DNA from: Schistosoma mansoni
Taxonomy: Eukaryota; Platyhelminthes; Trematoda; Strigeidida; Schistosomatidae
Assembly: GCF_000237925.1 (NCBI RefSeq)
Contig: NC_031498.1
Location: 18,671,004-18,735,003, forward strand
Length of the DNA: 64,000 nt
Direction of reading: 5' to 3'
Shown: piece by piece, positions 23,443 to 36,359 of the stretch
Numbering within the stretch: position 1 is the first letter of the stretch
Layout of the letters: every line of letters begins with the position of its first letter
The notes under the pieces: model-generated
The model's database searches: none
The model's input: the letters and a program-made list of their open reading frames with translations, nothing else
Told to the model about the DNA's origin: nothing
Position numbers and translations under genes: made by a program

Positions 23443-26400
23443 ATGGGGTCTCCAAATGTTGAGGGCGACAATTCCACTATTCTGAGACCACCTTCTATAT
23501 ACTCCGACCTGATGGGGAGTGACACATCTTTCTCACCGTCGATAACTGTCTCTAGTCTTAAAAGCTCCTTGACGGAACATGATCACCCCCCGAATACACC
23601 GCCTATCGATTTAACTCACCCGATTCTACCCAACACTCGTGAACATACTTCTTTCGCCAAACTAAACTCCGACCACCTTTCTCCCGTTAACTATGCTGGT
23701 ATTAAACTAAACAAACAAGAACGTAGAGCCAATACTCCCACTTTTTCCTCTTCTCATAGTAAAAGCGACAAACCACAGGGTTTACAGCACACCATTTTAT
23801 TAGACAAACACTCATCCTTCCTGACACTAATGTTAATTAATGCCCGATCTATTCAGAATAAGATGACTCAACTACGCGCCCTATTACTTTTACACAACCC
23901 CTCACTTGTTTTGATAACGGAAAGTTGGTTGTCCTCCGATATCACAGACACGTACCTCCAAATAGACACGTATGAGCTCTTCCGCTGTGATCGAGTCACC
24001 AAGAAGGGTGGCGGTTGTCTCATATATGCATCAAAAAACATGAGGGCGGAAATCTTTAGTGATCATACCCTCAGTAAAGTACCAGATTCGATGTGGCTTA
24101 CTGTACACACCCTTGAATGTAAAATACTAATCGGATGTATATATCGAGCTCCGAATACCCCCAGTCTGACTGACACCATTATAAGTGAGTCGTTCGCTAA
24201 GGCTGCCTCGCTTGACTTCGCCTGCAAAATTGTCTGTGGTGATTTCAACCTTCCAACCATCAACTGGAAGACATATTCTGGCCCACCGTGCTACGAAGGA
24301 ATACTAAGGTCCTTAGACATACACGGTTGGCAGCAACATGTTAACCTGCCTACCCGAAATCACAACATTCTTGACTTAATATTCTGTCACAATGTCACAC
24401 CAGCATCAATGGTGGTTGGCGAGAAGTTCCATAATAGCGATCATAAAATAGTCTTCTGCACCCTTCCGATTCTTGCCAAGCGCAAAAAATTAAAGACATT
24501 AAATACATGTTTCCAATATAGAGACTATGCAAACGCCGACTGGAGTAACTTTCGGTTTCTTATGAAGCATTCTGACTGGAACACTTTCTTCACCAGTGAT
24601 AACCTTTTAGAAACACTGGAAATATTCAATACTACCACCAAATCTGCACTAGACACTACCATCCCTTCTAAAATTGTTTTCAAAACAATTGCTCCCTACA
24701 TCAACCAAAAGGCTAAGTCTAAGCTACGAAAACTAAGAAAGACGTACTTTACATCAAAAGACTTTAGTGCCCTGCACCAGGTATACTCTGTACTTGAAGG
24801 AGTGCAAAGTCATCACAACAAAAACAAACAGACAGAAGAACGTACTGCGCTCACAGCTGCATCTAAAGTCCAAAACTTATGTCGGCTCCTTGCAAAACGG
24901 ATGAGAAAGAACGAAAATCACAACATTCACTCTTTACTGCACGATGGCGTGACGTACTATGACCAAACCGTCATATGCGAACTGCTAAGTGAATGGTTTT
25001 CACAAAACGGGAATACATCTAATGCCCCAGATTTTAACATAAAATGCATAAGCAAAAGCCATATTAGCACCATAAACTTTGACATTAGGAGTATACATAC
25101 CGCCATCAAAACCCTTAAGCCGAATGCGAGCTCTGGTGTCGATGATATACCATCAATTCTCTATAAAATGTCGGGGCCGGATATACATACGTTATTGCTC
25201 AAAATATACACATTATCATTAGAGGCGGGTACATATCCTGAGGCCTGGAAGGTGACGTATGTTCTTCCCAAACACAAATCAGGACCGAGAAACCTGGTCG
25301 GAAACTACAGACCTATAAATATCACCCCAGTTATTTCGCGCATAATGGAAAAAGTGATACAAAGTCAACTATCAGATCACCTACTTAAGGAAGAACTAAT
25401 AGACCCAACACAACATGGTTTCATTAGAACAAGATCATGTAGTACATGTCTGATAGACTTCTTTAACGAGGTTACTCGCATACGTGACCAGAAAAAGCTA
25501 GTGATTATACTTTATTTCGATATAAAGAAAGCCTTTGACAAAGTACCCCATAATCTTCTAATCAACAGACTCCAGTCAGTTGGAATTATAAACCCCCTAT
25601 TGCAATGGATTAAGTCTTTCCTCACAAACAGATACCAAATAACCAAGCTTAACTCTACAACATCCACACCTCGACCAATAACCAGTGGTGTTGTGCAGGG
25701 TAGTGTCTTGGGTCCATTGCTCTTTGTAATTTATATCAACAATATATGCAAGTGCTTTACCACAGGTAAGACCTACCTTTACGCTGATGACTTAAAAGTC
25801 ATCTATAAAACTGACATTGGTGATGTACGAAGTACTATGCAAACGATCCAACATGAACTCAACAAAGTAGACGACTGGTGCAAACGCTGGGGGCTAGAGC
25901 TCAACACAGAGAAATGCGGTTGGCTATGTATTGGTAACACGTCACTTAAACTAAAACTAACACTTAACAAAAACCCACTGCTCAGACTGACATCAGTAAC
26001 TGACCTTGGGGTACATTACTCCGACAGTCTTAACTTCTCTGAACATATTTCAACTAAAGCATCTCAAATGCGGAGATTGCTCGGCTTCATCCTTCGTAAT
26101 TTCTTTCAAAAGGAAACGAAAATCATCCTGTATAAAACCTGAGTAAGACCCATCGTCGAATACTGCTCGTTCTTATTTTCCAACCTACGCCTATCTGATA
26201 TACTTAAGGTGGAAGGAATACAGCGAGACTTCACCCGCAAAATACTTAAGAATGACCAACTCACTGACTACAAATCCAGATGCCACATCTTAGGACTAGA
26301 ACCCCTCTGGAAAAGAAGGCTTAGGTCTAACTTAATTCTTTATTTCAAACTCCTTAAAAACCTTACTTATTCCACATGTAATATAGCTCTCTACCAAGAC

Positions 26401-26649
26401 TCACATGGATACAACCTTCGAGACAAAGTATCCACTGTCAAAATTGAAAAACACAGATCAAAAACACGTGAAAACTTCTTCCTTATCAAGTACGCATTGA
26501 TATGGAACAGTCTGCCTTCTGAAGTACGCATGGCAGACAAATTACATACGTTTACAAGACTCATTAATCAACCCCTCACCTGCATAGATCTGGTGCAAAC
26601 GAACACATCCACGTCCCACACAGACATCATAGGCTCTCTACATATATAG
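23443..26649 (+). pseudogene. LINE ORF2: APE endonuclease and reverse transcriptase, one stop codon
   Basis: A single frame of 1069 codons interrupted only by TGA at 26140-26142. Endonuclease: MLINARSIQNKM, ITESWLSSD, GDFNLP (Asp at residue 267) and NSDHKIV (Asp-His at 333-334). RT: NYRPINITPVISRIMEKVI, ILYFDIKKAFDKVPH, GVVQGSVLGPLLFVIYIN and YADD at residues 780-783. C-terminal part after the stop: CHILGLEPLWKRRL and IWNSLPSEVR. The clade is CR1-like by motif order (related to schistosome SR1-type elements, from general knowledge). All catalytic residues seen are intact, so this is a recently active copy. Confidence 0.88.
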
Positions 26650-28305
26650 ACTGAATCGCCTTATTTCCCTACCTTGTAGTTGTATTAGATACTTTCCCCT
26701 CACTAATTCTTTTCAATTGAAGTAGACAGGCAACTCACTGGATCTATCAATACTCGGTCGCTAAACGACGCTTATAAATACCCTGAAACACCAGAAGAAA
26801 CGCACAATCGACTGACTACTGCCAGTGGTCGTACAACCACAGAACCTGTCACCCATCAACCGGTTAGCATAGAACAAAACAACCTCAGCGCGAATTTAGT
26901 GTGAGTTAATTCTTGTCTATTCTTTATCAGTTTTTACTCATCTGTACACTATGTTGCCTTGCCATTAATATTATTTCACCACTCGTTATCTTACCTTATC
27001 TGTAACTAATATAAATCTCCACTTTTCCGCCTACTATGGTAAACAAATATCCTACACTATACCCTTCCTAATGCCTATACTCTGATTTGTAACCTACACT
27101 TCACTATATAGTCAATAAAAACATTGCATCGAAGCCTTACCCACAGTCCATAATTTGTAACTGTCTGATAAGCTTGTAGCATGGTACTTATAGAAATAGT
27201 GTTTTCCAACAGGATGTGAAACACAGAGCATTGTGTGAGGTATGATATGTATCCAAAAAATAAGCGTAAATGAGCCTAACATCACAAAAGGAGGGAGGGT
27301 GGAGTTACTGACCAGCAAGCACTGATGGTGTGGGCGATGATTTCAATCCACCCGTGTTTGTGGGGCAGAACATTTTGTTTGTATCAGGCTCTTTATGGAT
27401 GAGAACAAGTCAATAGATCTGTGATATTGAGATTGTTCACGTACACTCACCATTAAGACTCATGTTTCTAATTTTTGTGCTGGATTAACTATTCTACTAA
27501 GACAACCTTTAACATGCTAACTCGGACTTTTACATGAACACTGTGTGGTAGGCATCGGATGAGAAAAGAAAAAAAAACTGACTGTAAAGGATATGGTTGC
27601 TATTTTACTTAACACTACTCTCTCTATGCACTCTCTGTTCTTCCTCATTCCAACCTTGACTTCCCTCCTTCATTGGAACCTACTCCACCTTGATAAATAT
27701 CACAACTCATTGTTCTTTATTACTGCCTTCTCTCTTCTGGAGCCCCTAATCGCAGTTCACTCTTGCAACATGAGCTAGTATCAATTTAATCTAATAATTT
27801 ATCATACCTCCATCTGTTCCACTAATAAATGTTAAGCATTGATTATCGCTCATATCCAAATGCCTTGCTGCTCCTCGGTTTCTCTTTTGTTTTTTCTCTT
27901 CAGAATCTTGCTCTGAGGGTGAAACTATGTAACTTCGGACATCTGGAACAAGCTCGACGAACGCGCTTTCCCAAGGTCATAGCTCGAACCAGGCGCTCCA
28001 CAAGCCTACTTTATAACAACTATAAACTTAAAAAGCTGCATTACATAAATACTTAGCACTACCGAAACCCTATTACACTTTTTGTCGAGATTGGATCTGG
28101 TATATAACGTGGACTCTATGCCCCTTTGGAAACTATTCTTATGAAAACACATTATATCTGAACCAATGAACTGCTATCAACTTTTATAGATTATAATTAC
28201 TAAACAAGCTTGCTTGGGATGCATACTGTGAACCAGTATATGTTGCAAATTGTAGATGATGCCTGTAAAAATGGCGTGTACCTGCTACTGCAGAAATATA
28301 TTATT
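26650..28305 (+). mobile_element. LINE 3' untranslated region
   Basis: No coding frame. Two blocks reappear in palindrome 2: 27233-27560 (in the spacer and the right arm) and about 28230-28300 (in both arms). The end reads CAGAAATATATTATTAATATT with no poly(A), as usual for CR1-like elements. Confidence 0.65.
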
Positions 28306-30300
28306 AATATTATCAGCATCTAACACTGCTATTCCAGCGCCTTTCTGATAATGGAATAATAGTCAACCCCGACAAGTGTGAACTTGAGAAACCGGAAATA
28401 AAATTCTTAGGTCATATTATTAGGCAAGAGGGTATTCTACCTTGTGAGAACGAAGTACGTGCAATAATGAAGTGCACTATATCGTCCATACCCAAAGAAA
28501 TGAAGGCGTTTCTGTGTTTGGTCAACCTCTACCGACGCTTCATCCCGCGCGTGGCAGAACGGTTACGACCATTAACCGATTTACTTGTCGGTAATCCACG
28601 CAAATTCGAATTGGACGATGCCGCGCGTACTGCATTTTCATAGAACAGAACGGCTCTAAGTCAAACGAAAATTCCCGCTCATCCTAACCCATCAGCCACG
28701 TCTTGAATAGCGGTTGATGCATCGGATTTCGCCATAGGAGCCGTTATGCAAAAGAACATCTCCAGAAGTTGACTACCTCTCGAATTTTTCTCACGATGCC
28801 TCACTCCCACGGAGACGAGATATAGCGCTTTCGGTCGAGAACCCATAGCAGCATACTGTAACATCAAACATTTCCGGCACGCAGTAGAATGTCGCAACTT
28901 CACCCCCTTCACCTACCATGAGCCTTTAACGTATGCTATGCTTACCAAGTCTGAATGCTACTTACCACGAGAGTGCAGACTTTTGATCTGTATCTCTCAG
29001 TTCACAACAGACCTTCGTCACGTTAAAGGCGAGTCGAACTATGTTGCCGATGCTCTGTCACATACCCAAGTGAATGCAGCTACTTAGCAGGTGCTCGATC
29101 TCCCTGCTGTGGCAGTCGCCCAAGCAAGTAATCTTCATGTACAGAAGCACAACATTCAACACCTTTTCAGTGCCAGGAAGCACCCCTAGCTACAAGCTCA
29201 GGTACTATACTATGCGATACTTCTACGGGTCTTTTTCGACCCATCATACCCTCTGCATACCATCATCTCATCTTCGATATCCTTCATGGTCTATCTCATC
29301 TAGGTATCGCAGCCACATTACGCCTCATTGCTGCACGAAACTTCTAGCCGTCCATGAATAAAGATGTCCATATGTGGGTAAAGCAATACTTTCAATGTCA
29401 ACGATCAAACGTGCACAGGCACATAGATGCCTCCATTGACACGTTCGCCACGCCTGATGCTCGCTTCGATCACGTTCATATAGACATTATGGAACCATTG
29501 GCACCATCGCACGGGTACGACCACATACTCACGTGCATCGACCGTTTCACAAGATGGCCTGAAACTATTCCCATCACATCTAGTACGGAGGAGACAGTTG
29601 CTCACCTCTTCGTACAACGATAGATAGCGCTGTATGATTAATCCTCGATTGTTGCGACTTACCGAGGACAACAGTTCGAGTTCGAATTACTCTTCTCGCT
29701 GACCCAGCTGCTTGGTACGGAAAGCATGCGCACTACCGCCCACCAACCAGCATCAAATGGTTTAGTTGAATGATTTCTTCGCCAACTTAAAAGTGTAATT
29801 CAAGCACACGAAAACGACAATTGGTACGAAACCTTACCACTCGTCCTCTTAGGCATCGGAAGGAGCTTGAAGTCAGATATTCAATGCTCCGCCGCTAAAC
29901 TTGTATAGCGCACGACATTGCGTCTGACCGGGGAATTTTTCACATCACGGAGTAGTAACATTTTTGGTAAGTCAGACTACGTCCAACGATAGTCTGAATT
30001 TACGCGAACACTGCCTCCGGTGACAGCTCGTATACAATATCGACAGTTCGCTCTCCCTCGAGAGTTATCTACCTAATCACATGTTTTCATACGATTAGAT
30101 TCGGTACACAAACCTTTGCAACAGCCTTACGGAGGACCTTTTCACGGGATTTCACATCATGAAAAAACCTTCAAGGTCGATTGACATAGCCGCGTCGAGA
30201 TAGTCAGCACTGATCGTCTCAAGCCAACACACATCGATGACTGTGCCCCACCTAAAAGATGAGACTCAATGCTAGACACATCAAACCTTCTAGGGGGGTC
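28306..30300 (+). mobile_element. Ty3/gypsy element remnant, 3' half (RT end, RNase H, integrase)
   Basis: Continues the 20.5-22.1 kb element: LLFQRLSDNGIIVNPDKC, FLGHIIRQEGILP, FLCLVNLYRRFIPRVAERL; RNase H with VDASDFAIGAVMQ and HVKGESNYVADALS; integrase with a zinc-binding-like stretch (WVKQYFQCQRSNVHRH) and core FDHVHIDIMEPLAPSHGYDH / CIDRFTRWPETIPI at 29480-29570. Many stops and frameshifts. Past 30000 only weak chromo-like C-terminal sequence remains; no 3' LTR was identified. Confidence 0.8.
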
Positions 30301-30672
30301 TCTACATCTATTTCGGATCCCACGCTAGGTACGTCAGAGACTTCATTTTCATGTCCCAGTCAACAGCACGTGTTATCTGCACCATCTACGGACGAGACTT
30401 CAGTCTCGCGTTTAGATCAGTAGACCACACCAAACTTGACTTTGAATGAGATTTCAGTCTCACGAGGTACGAACGAGACCATCGTTTCACGTTCTGGTCG
30501 CCGAGTACTCCTACCCCTGAGCTTTCTCGACTAACCCCTCAATTAAAAGCGGATAAGGTATAGGACTCTATCCTTATACTACACACATACTACCCTGTTT
30601 CTTTTTTCCCTTGATTTTTTTCTTTATCCTGAGCCCACAACTCCAACCATGGCCCCACTAAAACCGTCGACT
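30301..30672. other. Gypsy 3' flank without recognisable feature
   Basis: May hold the degraded end of the gypsy element; no LTR partner found at the 5' side, and no coding frame. Confidence 0.35.
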
Positions 30673-30855
30673 TCAGCTTACAGAATTATACATTGATAAC
30701 ACACCACCCACCTGCCTTTTGACATATTCAACTTTATTCAGGTGTTCAGGCTGTTTGGCTTCTGCGGTCGAGCTCATCAGTGTAAAATTATGGTCCAATT
30801 CGGTATCAGGACTAATGTAATAACAGACATAATCCCAAAACCGTAGATTTTTCAT
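30673..30855 (-). other. Unassigned 60-codon reading frame
   Basis: Encodes MKNLRFWDYVCYYISPDTEL ... EHLNKVEYVKRQVGG. Composition looks more protein-like than neighbouring random frames, and a GTGGGT donor-like site follows VKRQ. It could be a short exon of a host gene on the minus strand, perhaps with the frame at 31979-32181. No domain recognised. Confidence 0.25.
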
Positions 30856-31978
30856 GATATGACTGCCTAATCTATAAGATCTTACGTAGAATGCACATCA
30901 TTGTGTACAATGACTCGTCCAATCGTAACCATCATCAGTATATCGCCTAGCATTTCTGATGAACACATTTGAACTAGAAAAAGAGTAATATATTTGACAC
31001 AAAAAAACATTAGGTTATATGGGTTGACCACGCCAGCATGAGTGAGCCATGCCATTTCGATACTTTTGTTCTCGCGTTCACAATTACCGACCTCCCCTAA
31101 AAGTTACATGATGACTGTCAATCTTCTCAGCAATTATGTGTTCAGTTTTGAACATTGTGTCGTTGAGAAAAAATACCACCACACTTCCACGACACACTTA
31201 AAGAATGACTTAAACTCTCGCAAATAAAGATTTCGCTTATACATGGATGAAATTTGAGGGTTGTAACTTTTCACACGTGAATTTCCTTTCGTCTCAATTC
31301 TTGTGTTTTGCGCTGTAATTTCATCGCATTTCTTGACCAAGAATATCGTATTCGGACATTTTGTTTAAAAACCTATTGCTTCATCGCCTAAATCTCCCCT
31401 ATGCCCACGATCTCTCATTGTGGTATTGACCCACTTGATACGAGACAATGGTTATGTACTGAAATGTTTTACATTTGGACGTTTACGTTTACTCCTCAGT
31501 TATGGCCAAAATATATCACCGACTTCTGGTAGACCAACCGAAAGTTCTAAATCTGTGGACATCAGATCGGATAAATATTTACTTTGTAATGTTAAGCCTA
31601 TATCTTCCGGGTTCTATGATTCTTATTCATAGACATCACTATCATCACCTAAGTCACCGTGCAATTTTACATCCATATCTTCATGTAACATGTTAACTCC
31701 AACATTGGTCGATCTAAACAGTGTGATGTTCACCTATATAACCACCACATCGATGTATTTTGGTCAAAAACAGAAATCCACCAACTGGAGCACCTAATAC
31801 TCATTGCAGTATCCGATCAATATCTTATCGTAACAAAAGGGCTGTTCGTCTGTTCAAAAGTCCTAGCAATGGCCTCAGAATATTGGTGTGAACCACGAAC
31901 AACTAAACCAATCTAGATGCATCCTGGAGTTTTTAGCTGAAAAAAGGACGGGAATAGTAAAGTCTCCCTACAGTTAAG

Positions 31979-32181
31979 TTAAAAAGTGCTCCCGATCTTG
32001 CAAACAACACCAAGTTCAGGGCTACTTGCCTGTGAACACATGGGATATTGATCGTCAACTATGAAACCCTGCCTTTCAAGGAAGTCAAGTGCATCAAAAT
32101 GCCCGAGCACGCTCAAAACATATCTTTGTGAGGATGGTAAACGACTAGTCCATTTGACTTTGTCTGGTGTTATATAAACAT
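31979..32181 (-). other. Unassigned protein-like reading frame, possible exon
   Basis: Minus-strand frame without ATG reading YITPDKVKWTSRLPSSQRYV ... HFDALDFLERQGFIVDDQY and stopping at 31979. An acceptor-like CACCAG lies just before DKVKW and a CAGGCAAGT stretch follows PMCSQ. It resembles real coding sequence but matches no family I can name. A neighbouring upstream frame starts MRSGYFASSLKTLTRRY (about 32252-32200), which could be an organelle-targeted N-terminus; I could not join the two with a clean intron. Confidence 0.3.
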
Positions 32182-33399
32182 ATAAAAGTCACCTCAGATA
32201 TAACGCCTTGTCAAAGTCTTGAGAGAAGACGCGAAGTAACCGGAACGCATTTTTATGTTACAGTAATCGACCAGCTAAAGACAGTCAGTGCTGTTTATAG
32301 TATCGAAACATCTGCCATGATCATGGTGCGACTAAAAAACAACAGAGCAATTTGTATATTCAGATGAGTCAACAGAGTATAAACCTTGGAATAAAACACG
32401 AACTTCAGCTGACACTAGGAAACATACCGAAATTTACAATTTTCATTCTGACTGTTTGCACAATTAGACATCTGTAAATGAACCATGTGAAGACATAAGA
32501 ACAATTTCACTCAATTAAGTTAATACTAGTTCTCCTATGAATACTAAACGAGACGAACTTATTGTGTTTGAGTTCATTTCATAAAATATCCTAAGGTAAT
32601 GAATCACTATTAAACCCTAGCAATGGATGGTGTCCAAATTAAACCCCAGACATTAGTTAAAGAAATCCGTAAGACTGAATTCAGTTTTCCTATATCGTTG
32701 TAGGGCTGGTAAAATGTCACTGAGCCTTGGCCAAATAATCTGGCAGACATTTTGTCGAGTGCCGTAAAGTTCGCTTATCGCCGCAAAGATCAAGAAACAC
32801 CAACCTGCAACAAGCAATAGTATGTCATGAACAGATGCATGGGAGAGTGGTTACACTTCATACTTCTAACAAATGTTAATACATATACATGCTGTTGCCT
32901 ATTGTGAATATTCATTCTTCCACCTCGCATGGCTGGCACGACAGCATAATCTAGGTTACGTATGAACTGTGAGACTTGACTTTTACATAAGCTAGCACGT
33001 CAGGCCATTTCCATCCCATTTAAGTGGACACTCGATCACAGACACCAATCATTTACATTAGTGATCTAAAATTCTTTTGACAATAACTGACAGGACCTCC
33101 CTCTCAATGTCTTGTAATATAGGCAGAACGACTTTAGGTAGAAAAAGTGATCATATTTATTTATTTATATTCCTTATTTGTATTTTTCTTCTAGTCATTC
33201 ATTTAGAGATACACACATAGTCCACTATTCTTGCTCTGTGTTCACAAAAATGCTTAATAAACTATTTGTGTATTTCGCGTATCCTTCACTTCTGTTCCCC
33301 GATTTTCTCATTTTCTTTTTCCAAAAACGACTCCATATTATGCCCAATTACAAAGCACCTGATATAATATTTTTAATAAACATTGATGTAGAGAAACGT
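32182..33399. other. Intergenic DNA, nothing recognised
   Basis: AT-rich; short frames at 32167-32367 and 33178-33423 have no recognisable domain. Apart from the possible N-terminal frame noted at 32200-32252, no gene, RNA or repeat supported. Confidence 0.4.
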
Positions 33400-34521
33400 T
33401 TACTGATTCTAAGCATATTGTAGTGGAACATTAATTAATAATTTCTGTCTTCTCAGTAAGATACATTTTATCTTGTAAGTGACAGAATTTAGAGGCATCA
33501 CACTTAAATTATTGCCACTTGAAATAGACATCAGAACGTAAAGTAATTTAAATACAATCATAAATGCTCACAACCTCCACTTTTGTATTCTATGGGTCAG
33601 GAACGTCGTCTTTGGGACTTGCAAGTATGTGTAAGATGGTCTGTTTTGAATGGTTAGAGCGTGCACAGTCAAAAGCCTTTGGACACAAGGTTGATAACAA
33701 TTGGTTATTGGGCTGAACTGTAGATAGGTCATTAAGGTGATTAGTGTCTCACATTCAGTTGATGTGGCGTTGGCGTGTTTGTATTCCGTCTCTTTGAATC
33801 ATGAATTTTCAGGTACTGATATCCCTTGGGTACATATTTTTGTATTCGTTTTGTGATCTGACATTTTAAAAGGTTTTCACACTTTCCGCGACTTCGTCGG
33901 AAAAGTTGACATCCAAGTTCGATTTTGATAATTATGTATGCACGTATGAATAATACAAAACTGTTGCTTAGTTGAAAGTCAGAAGTACTTGACATGGGGA
34001 GTAATAATTTAGTCTCGAAATGGCATGTGTTTGGACAGGGTGTACAAGGTTGTTTTAGACATGATCTGTTTATCCACCTACTTGCCTTGCGTCACATGAT
34101 TTCTGGTCATATATTTTCTAGAAAGATTACGCCGTTTATAAATCAATTGGATGAGCACTAGATGTAGTTTGGTATCCTAGCTTTGCAACACTAGTATTGA
34201 CGTCGAAAACATCTCTACTTTCATGTATCGATCTTATTTTCATCTAACGTATCAACTAACAATACCACGAAAAAGATCACATGGTTCGAAATGCAACCTA
34301 AAAGTCGTTGATTCATGTCATATCCACAAATATAGGCTATGTTGCAAGTTTCATTCCTATTTTAGTTGGACTATAGAACGTTGGCTTTTCCAGTTTACTC
34401 AAAGACTTCCATCATCCACTGACTCTAAATACCTAACTACATGACATGTAATACAGTAATTGATAATCGATTTGGTTATTTTCACAATCAATAAAGCAAA
34501 CATTTGCATTTCGGATCATAT
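33400..34521 (+). repeat. Third copy of a palindrome-2 arm segment (direct to the right arm)
   Basis: Matches 53113-54234 with a constant offset of 19713 and 42543-43664 in reverse complement. It diverges sharply at both ends: the right limit is the CATAT at 34517-34521, after which this copy goes into a LINE remnant. No coding gene recognised in it. At the one arm difference I could test (43223 versus 53554) this copy agrees with the right arm. Confidence 0.85.
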
Positions 34522-35271
34522 TGTCATGACCTCATAGTATTTCCTCTCTCACTTCAATAGGATAAGGACACTGAAGCATATCCGACGGCGAGCTAGGAAG
34601 TCAGTTCGGAGAATCGAATTCAAACCTTGTGAAGAGCGCCTCCAATCACTTAACCTTTACCCGTTAGAGTAATGGCGTCTAAGAGGTGACCTTCTAATGG
34701 GTGCTTAACACTTCTGGTCATCCCCTTAAACTAATCCCCAGAAACTGGGGACTCAACGAAGCAGAACGGTCTGTAGACACAACTCTACTCCATAAGAGCT
34801 GTCAAATGCTGGAATTCGCTGCCGACTGAGCTAGTCCAAGCGAACTCACAGGAGTATTTTAAGAGGAAACTTGACCTATTCTAAGGACTAGGGATAACAT
34901 CTTTTCATGATTTACCAATTTTTTTTCTATATTATCGTTAATATACCTAGGTTCTTGCCTGGGGGTACTGGTGATCCACTGCTACTGGACACGAAAGCCC
35001 GTCAAGCGAAAACTTCTTCTATTCCGTCCACAACCACGTGAACCATTTAGCCCATTGCTGTATGAGCATTGACGAGGTACATGCAAAGTTGTACAGGCCT
35101 ATGTCACAGCATGTAATGGCTATCCCTCGCTATAGTGAATCGAAAGATATTTTGTGATGAGCCATTTCCGGATGGATACAGCTCTGTCGATTTCACATGT
35201 GATTAGGCACGATGTCTATCTGTATAAGACATTTGTAAATACTTAGATTCATTGGTTGTCTTATGCTTACA
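34522..35271 (+). mobile_element. CR1-like LINE C-terminus and 3'UTR remnant
   Basis: Translation gives RIEFKPCEERLQSLNLYPLE followed by RLRGDLLMGAY, and WN/GIRCRLS-like and SILRGNLTYS-like tails with stops, the usual end of a CR1-type ORF2. The 3'UTR part (35050-35260) resembles 42205-42540 (inverted) in the palindrome arm, where a shorter 3' fragment sits at the same junction. Confidence 0.65.
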
Positions 35272-35536
35272 GTAAATAAATCCCTAAAATAAATAGTTCC
35301 GTAAGTCTTCGATGTTTGATGTTGACCACACTAGTTTTACTGGACACATCTAGCTTAGGTTGCTCGGTCATGCATCCGCATCAGATCACTTGTGGGTACG
35401 CCATGCTACGCATCCCTCTCAACTACTAGTCAATTTAGACCAAACGTTTCTCGACATACCGATAGCCTTCGAAATATATCTGCGAACCATTTCATTTTTG
35501 ATTTGACTAGGTTGACATACTTCGATTATAAAGGTG
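35272..35536 (+). repeat. 265-bp direct repeat, left copy
   Basis: Nearly identical to 37654-37918 (offset 2382; only a few differences were seen, all near the two ends). Together they bracket a block with gypsy gag and Penelope-like sequence, so they may be LTRs or Penelope-type terminal repeats. The motif around GTTTTACTGGACACATCTAG recurs inverted in both palindrome-2 arms (about 45520-45597 and 51180-51257). Confidence 0.8.
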
Positions 35537-35789
35537 ATGCTGGTAAATGTGTTTTCGAAATCCGGATACATGTTGCATCTTTAGTGGTAATTCAGAAGTG
35601 ATCTTGCATATCAAATCGCAAACTGTGTGTCCGTTTCTTGTCGGAACTCTTAATTTAATCCTTCTAACGTTTTAATATTCACGCTTTGCGATAGTTGTTT
35701 TACATTTTCGAATACTTTTCCTCGCCCACTGGCATATTATGTCTTCATCATGATGGGGCAGATACCTAAGCTACTTAACATTAAACCTT

Positions 35790-36298
35790 TTTGACCTTCT
35801 ACCTTCCAGCTCACGCCGTTCTTTCCCGACAATATCTTAACCCTGTTCTTCCGCTCAGAAGCTGGCTTCCACGAGCACGGCATGACATATCCACGTATAG
35901 AGTTCCTCGCGGTGGTGAAAACACTAATGTACGATTTCAGCAGGAACGTCGCACCCAGTGTGTTCACTAGTGATGATCCAGAGGCTTACGACACATTGAA
36001 GAGAGCTATTCATAAGCACGGAAAACCAACCGATCGACAAAGGTTGAACCAACTTTCTACAACACCGAGTTGTAGCATGGCTCAGCGACAGAATCGTTGC
36101 TACGAAGGCGAGAGTTCATCGAACATACACAAAGGACTGTTTAGACAGCTTTTCTTGTCCAAGCTTCCTCAAGAGGTGCAGGCAGTCCTTGTCTCATTTC
36201 AAAACAATTCCGTAGACAAACTGGTTTCATCTACCGACAGGATTCTGAAGATCACCAGAATTTCCAGAGCCAACGTTTATTCTTTCGAAGGTTAGCCT
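35790..36298 (+). pseudogene. Ty3/gypsy gag fragment
   Basis: Frame 35882-36295 plus upstream similarity: PRIEFLAVVKTLMYDFSRNV, FTSDDPEAYDTLKRAI, and KLPQEVQAVLVSFQNNSVDK, which is a characteristic schistosome gypsy capsid stretch. It differs from the gag at 20.5 kb, so it represents a second gypsy family. No protease or RT follows. Confidence 0.7.
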
Positions 36299-36359
36299 CA
36301 AACGACATGAAATGACGTCACCGATCCTTGTCATAATCTCACTCTCTATCTTAATGTTC

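Larger units (their letters stand above)
22140..28305 (+). mobile_element. CR1-like LINE inserted in the gypsy RT gene
   Basis: 5'-truncated within ORF1 at about 22140, where the open frame starts abruptly four nucleotides after a gypsy-side stop codon. ORF1 ends at 23262, ORF2 runs 23443-26649 with one stop, and a 3'UTR of about 1.65 kb runs to about 28305. The 3'UTR limits are set by similarity to LINE fragments in palindrome 2 (27233-27560 to 48390-48720, and 28235-28300 to 48820-48880). Gypsy coding sequence flanks it on both sides (DDLLIASQT before, LLFQRLSDNGIIVNPDKC after). No target-site duplication longer than about 3 bp was found. Confidence 0.85.

Noticed and set aside
20040-30620. 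LTR pair for the gypsy element
   Set aside because: I compared the two outer flanks by eye and found no terminal direct repeat; the element is too decayed or the LTRs are lost.
33741-34444. Frames of 84 and 73 codons repeated in three places
   Set aside because: They recur only because the 1.1-kb DNA segment is repeated; no domain and no codon-level signal was seen, so I do not call them genes.
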